From contig CAVVEC010000007.1 of assembly GCA_963747105.1 (NCBI GenBank), forward strand, positions 186,001 to 250,000: a DNA stretch of 64,000 nt, in the 5' to 3' direction. Below, in pieces: positions 62,921 to 64,000 of this stretch (positions within the stretch are counted from its first letter, which is position 1; each line of letters starts with the position of its first letter). The position numbers and the translations under genes are program-made. The notes under the pieces are model-generated. The model saw only the letters and a program-made list of their open reading frames with translations. It was not told where the DNA came from and ran no database searches. Source of the DNA: CAVVEC01 sp963747105. Lineage in GTDB: Bacteria > Acidobacteriota > Terriglobia > Terriglobales > Acidobacteriaceae.

Positions 62921-63615
62921 CTAGCGTCCGCCCGGAGTCGCTGCCGCTGCAAACGAGGCCAGGATGGGTTGCAATCGTTCTCGAACATTCCTCAGTTCGC
63001 AGCGTTCGGCCCTAGCCAGTATTTCTGCATCAGCAGCGGATCGTGGACCTCCCGAGCGCTTCAGCCGTTCTGCAAGAAGGATCGCTTGCAGCGCTTCGAT
63101 GGATTCTTCCAGACGGTCGTTAATCAAAATATAGTCGTATTTTCCGTAATTCTCAATCTCACGGCTGGCCGTGACCAACCGGCGCTGGATGACCTCTTCG
63201 GCGTCCTGGCTGCGGTTCCTGCAGGCGTGCTTCCAGCGTCTTGCGGTTGGGAGGCAGAATGAAAATGCTCACCGCGTCAGGCAGTTTGCGCTTGATCTGC
63301 TCGCACCCTGCACGTCGATGTCGAGCAGCAGGTCGTTGCCCTTTCGTTCAGCCTGGCGCAGAAAACGTCTCGCCGTGCCGTAGTAATTGCCAAAGACCTC
63401 GGCGTGCTCCAGGAACTCATCGTGACGGACCATGTCCTCGAACTCCTGGCGCGACACGAAGAAATATTCCCGGCCATTCTGCTCGCTGCCGCGCGGCGGG
63501 CCGCGTGGTGTAGGAGATGGAAAAATCCAGGTCAGGAACAATCTGGCGCACTTTGTCCACCAGCGTGGATTTTCCCGAACCGGAGGGCGCCGAGATAATG
63601 ATAGACGGTGGTCAT
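62921..63615 (-). CDS. gmk: guanylate kinase (frameshifted)
   Basis: Phosphorylates GMP to GDP. ATG 63615 overlaps the yicC stop (ATGA). After a switch near 63600 the P-loop SAPSGSGKSTLVDK appears; then RGSEQNGREYFFVSRQEFED and EHAEVFGNYYGTARRFLRQA with DLLLDIDVQGA; further switches near 63300 and 63230 give KRKLPDAVSIFILPPNRKTL and then RRLVTASREIENYGKYDYIL with INDRLEESIEALQAILLAER. Total about 230 residues, slightly long at the C-terminus. Essential gene, so breaks are likely errors. Confidence 0.88.
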
Positions 63616-64000
63616 TCGAGGTTCTGCACCTGCTCGCGCGCTTTCTCGATTTCGGCTTTCATGGCCAGTCCCAACTCAGTGATCTTCAGGGCTTCGCCGG
63701 CCAGCCCGAGGTCTTGGAGAGCAGCGTGTTGGCCTCGCGATTCATCTCCTGCAGCAGGAAGTCCAGCTTCTTGCCGACTTCTCCGCCCTGGTCGAGCAGG
63801 CCGAGAAAATGCTTCACATGTTGATCCAGGCGCACCAGTTCCTCCTGAATGTCGCTGCGATCCACCAGCAGGGCGGCTTCCTGCAGGATGCGTTCCGGTT
63901 CGACCTGCGACCGATCAGCTCCTGCATCCGTGCCCTCAACCTGTCGGCATAAGTCTGGAGTACCGCATGGCGAAGCTTCTCGACTTCGGCGTGGCCTCCC
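63612..64000 (-). CDS. yicC: YicC/YloC-family endoribonuclease, 3' part
   Basis: Runs off the window at its 5' side; only the C-terminal half is seen. EPERILQEAALLVDRSDIQE, ELVRLDQHVKHFLGLLDQGG, KKLDFLLQEMNREANTLLSK and, after a switch near 63706, LKITELGLAMKAEIEKAREQ, VQNLE. The LDFLLQEMNRExNT motif is the family hallmark. Metal-dependent RNA endonuclease. Its stop overlaps the gmk start, as in many bacteria. Confidence 0.9.

Overview
The window looks like chromosomal DNA of a soil-type Acidobacteriota (class Terriglobia, Koribacter-like). This is inferred from gene content, not from an rRNA: GloVer-type tandem-repeat secreted protein, TIGR03436-type VWA protein, a lipoprotein-like secreted family with the LNAYALAASAAGVGML leader, many S9 peptidase/WD40/TolC secreted proteins, dispersed GTCATCCTGAGC-type palindromic elements, and 16-bp parS-like palindromes with TGTTCC half-sites. 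I see no tRNA, rRNA, CRISPR array, prophage or insertion sequence.

Layout. 0-3.1 kb: BrkB/YihY membrane protein, orphan BrnA-like antitoxin, a hypothetical gene invaded by palindromic elements, vapBC, and three copies of a short repeat. 3.5-9 kb: WD40 protein coupled to an exported intradiol dioxygenase; then a secreted NTR/OB-like small protein next to a 1017-residue surface protein whose metzincin-like domain has lost all zinc ligands. 9.2-18.3 kb: S9 peptidase, isopropylmalate-synthase-like enzyme, several exported proteins, DinB, truA. 18.5-23.9 kb: two tandem TolC paralogues and a WaaE-like glycosyltransferase. 24-28 kb: isobutyryl-CoA-mutase-type large subunit, PhyH-like oxygenase, PIN toxin-antitoxin pair, AlkA-like glycosylase. 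28.2-32.5 kb: two large secreted repeat/beta-rich proteins. 32.6-39.6 kb: one-strand catabolic cluster (B12-binding mutase subunit, enoyl-CoA hydratase, acyl-CoA carboxylase beta, HMG-CoA lyase, second hydratase, thioesterase, histidine ammonia-lyase). 39.8-43.4 kb: defence and toxin-antitoxin island: HigBA-like pair, a C-protein-controlled restriction-modification system, second vapBC. 43.7-45.3 kb: methylmalonyl-CoA mutase. 45.4-53.2 kb: small conserved proteins, an ECF sigma factor coupled to a triple-VOC protein, tag, SYLF, VWA and STN-like genes. 53.4-60.4 kb: uvrA, CPBP protease, pyrE, mtnA, a hydrolase. 60.4-64 kb: yicC-gmk-rpoZ-coaBC-udg on the minus strand.

How genes fit together. 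The two mutases carry different substrate-pocket signatures (Phe/Gln versus Tyr/Arg), so isobutyryl-CoA and methylmalonyl-CoA rearrangements are both predicted; together with the HMG-CoA lyase/carboxylase/hydratase block and HutH the 24-45 kb region reads as a branched-chain acyl-CoA and amino-acid catabolic region, interrupted by a mobile-type defence island. The 53-64 kb part is housekeeping.

Quality warning. Reading-frame breaks are very frequent and clustered (about 20.9-25, 29.6-30.1, 33.3-39.2, 42.1-43.1, 49.8-50.1 and 61.3-64 kb). They hit indispensable genes (gmk, rpoZ, coaBC), so most are probably sequence or assembly errors rather than decay; broken genes are annotated here by their reconstructed extent and marked as frameshifted.
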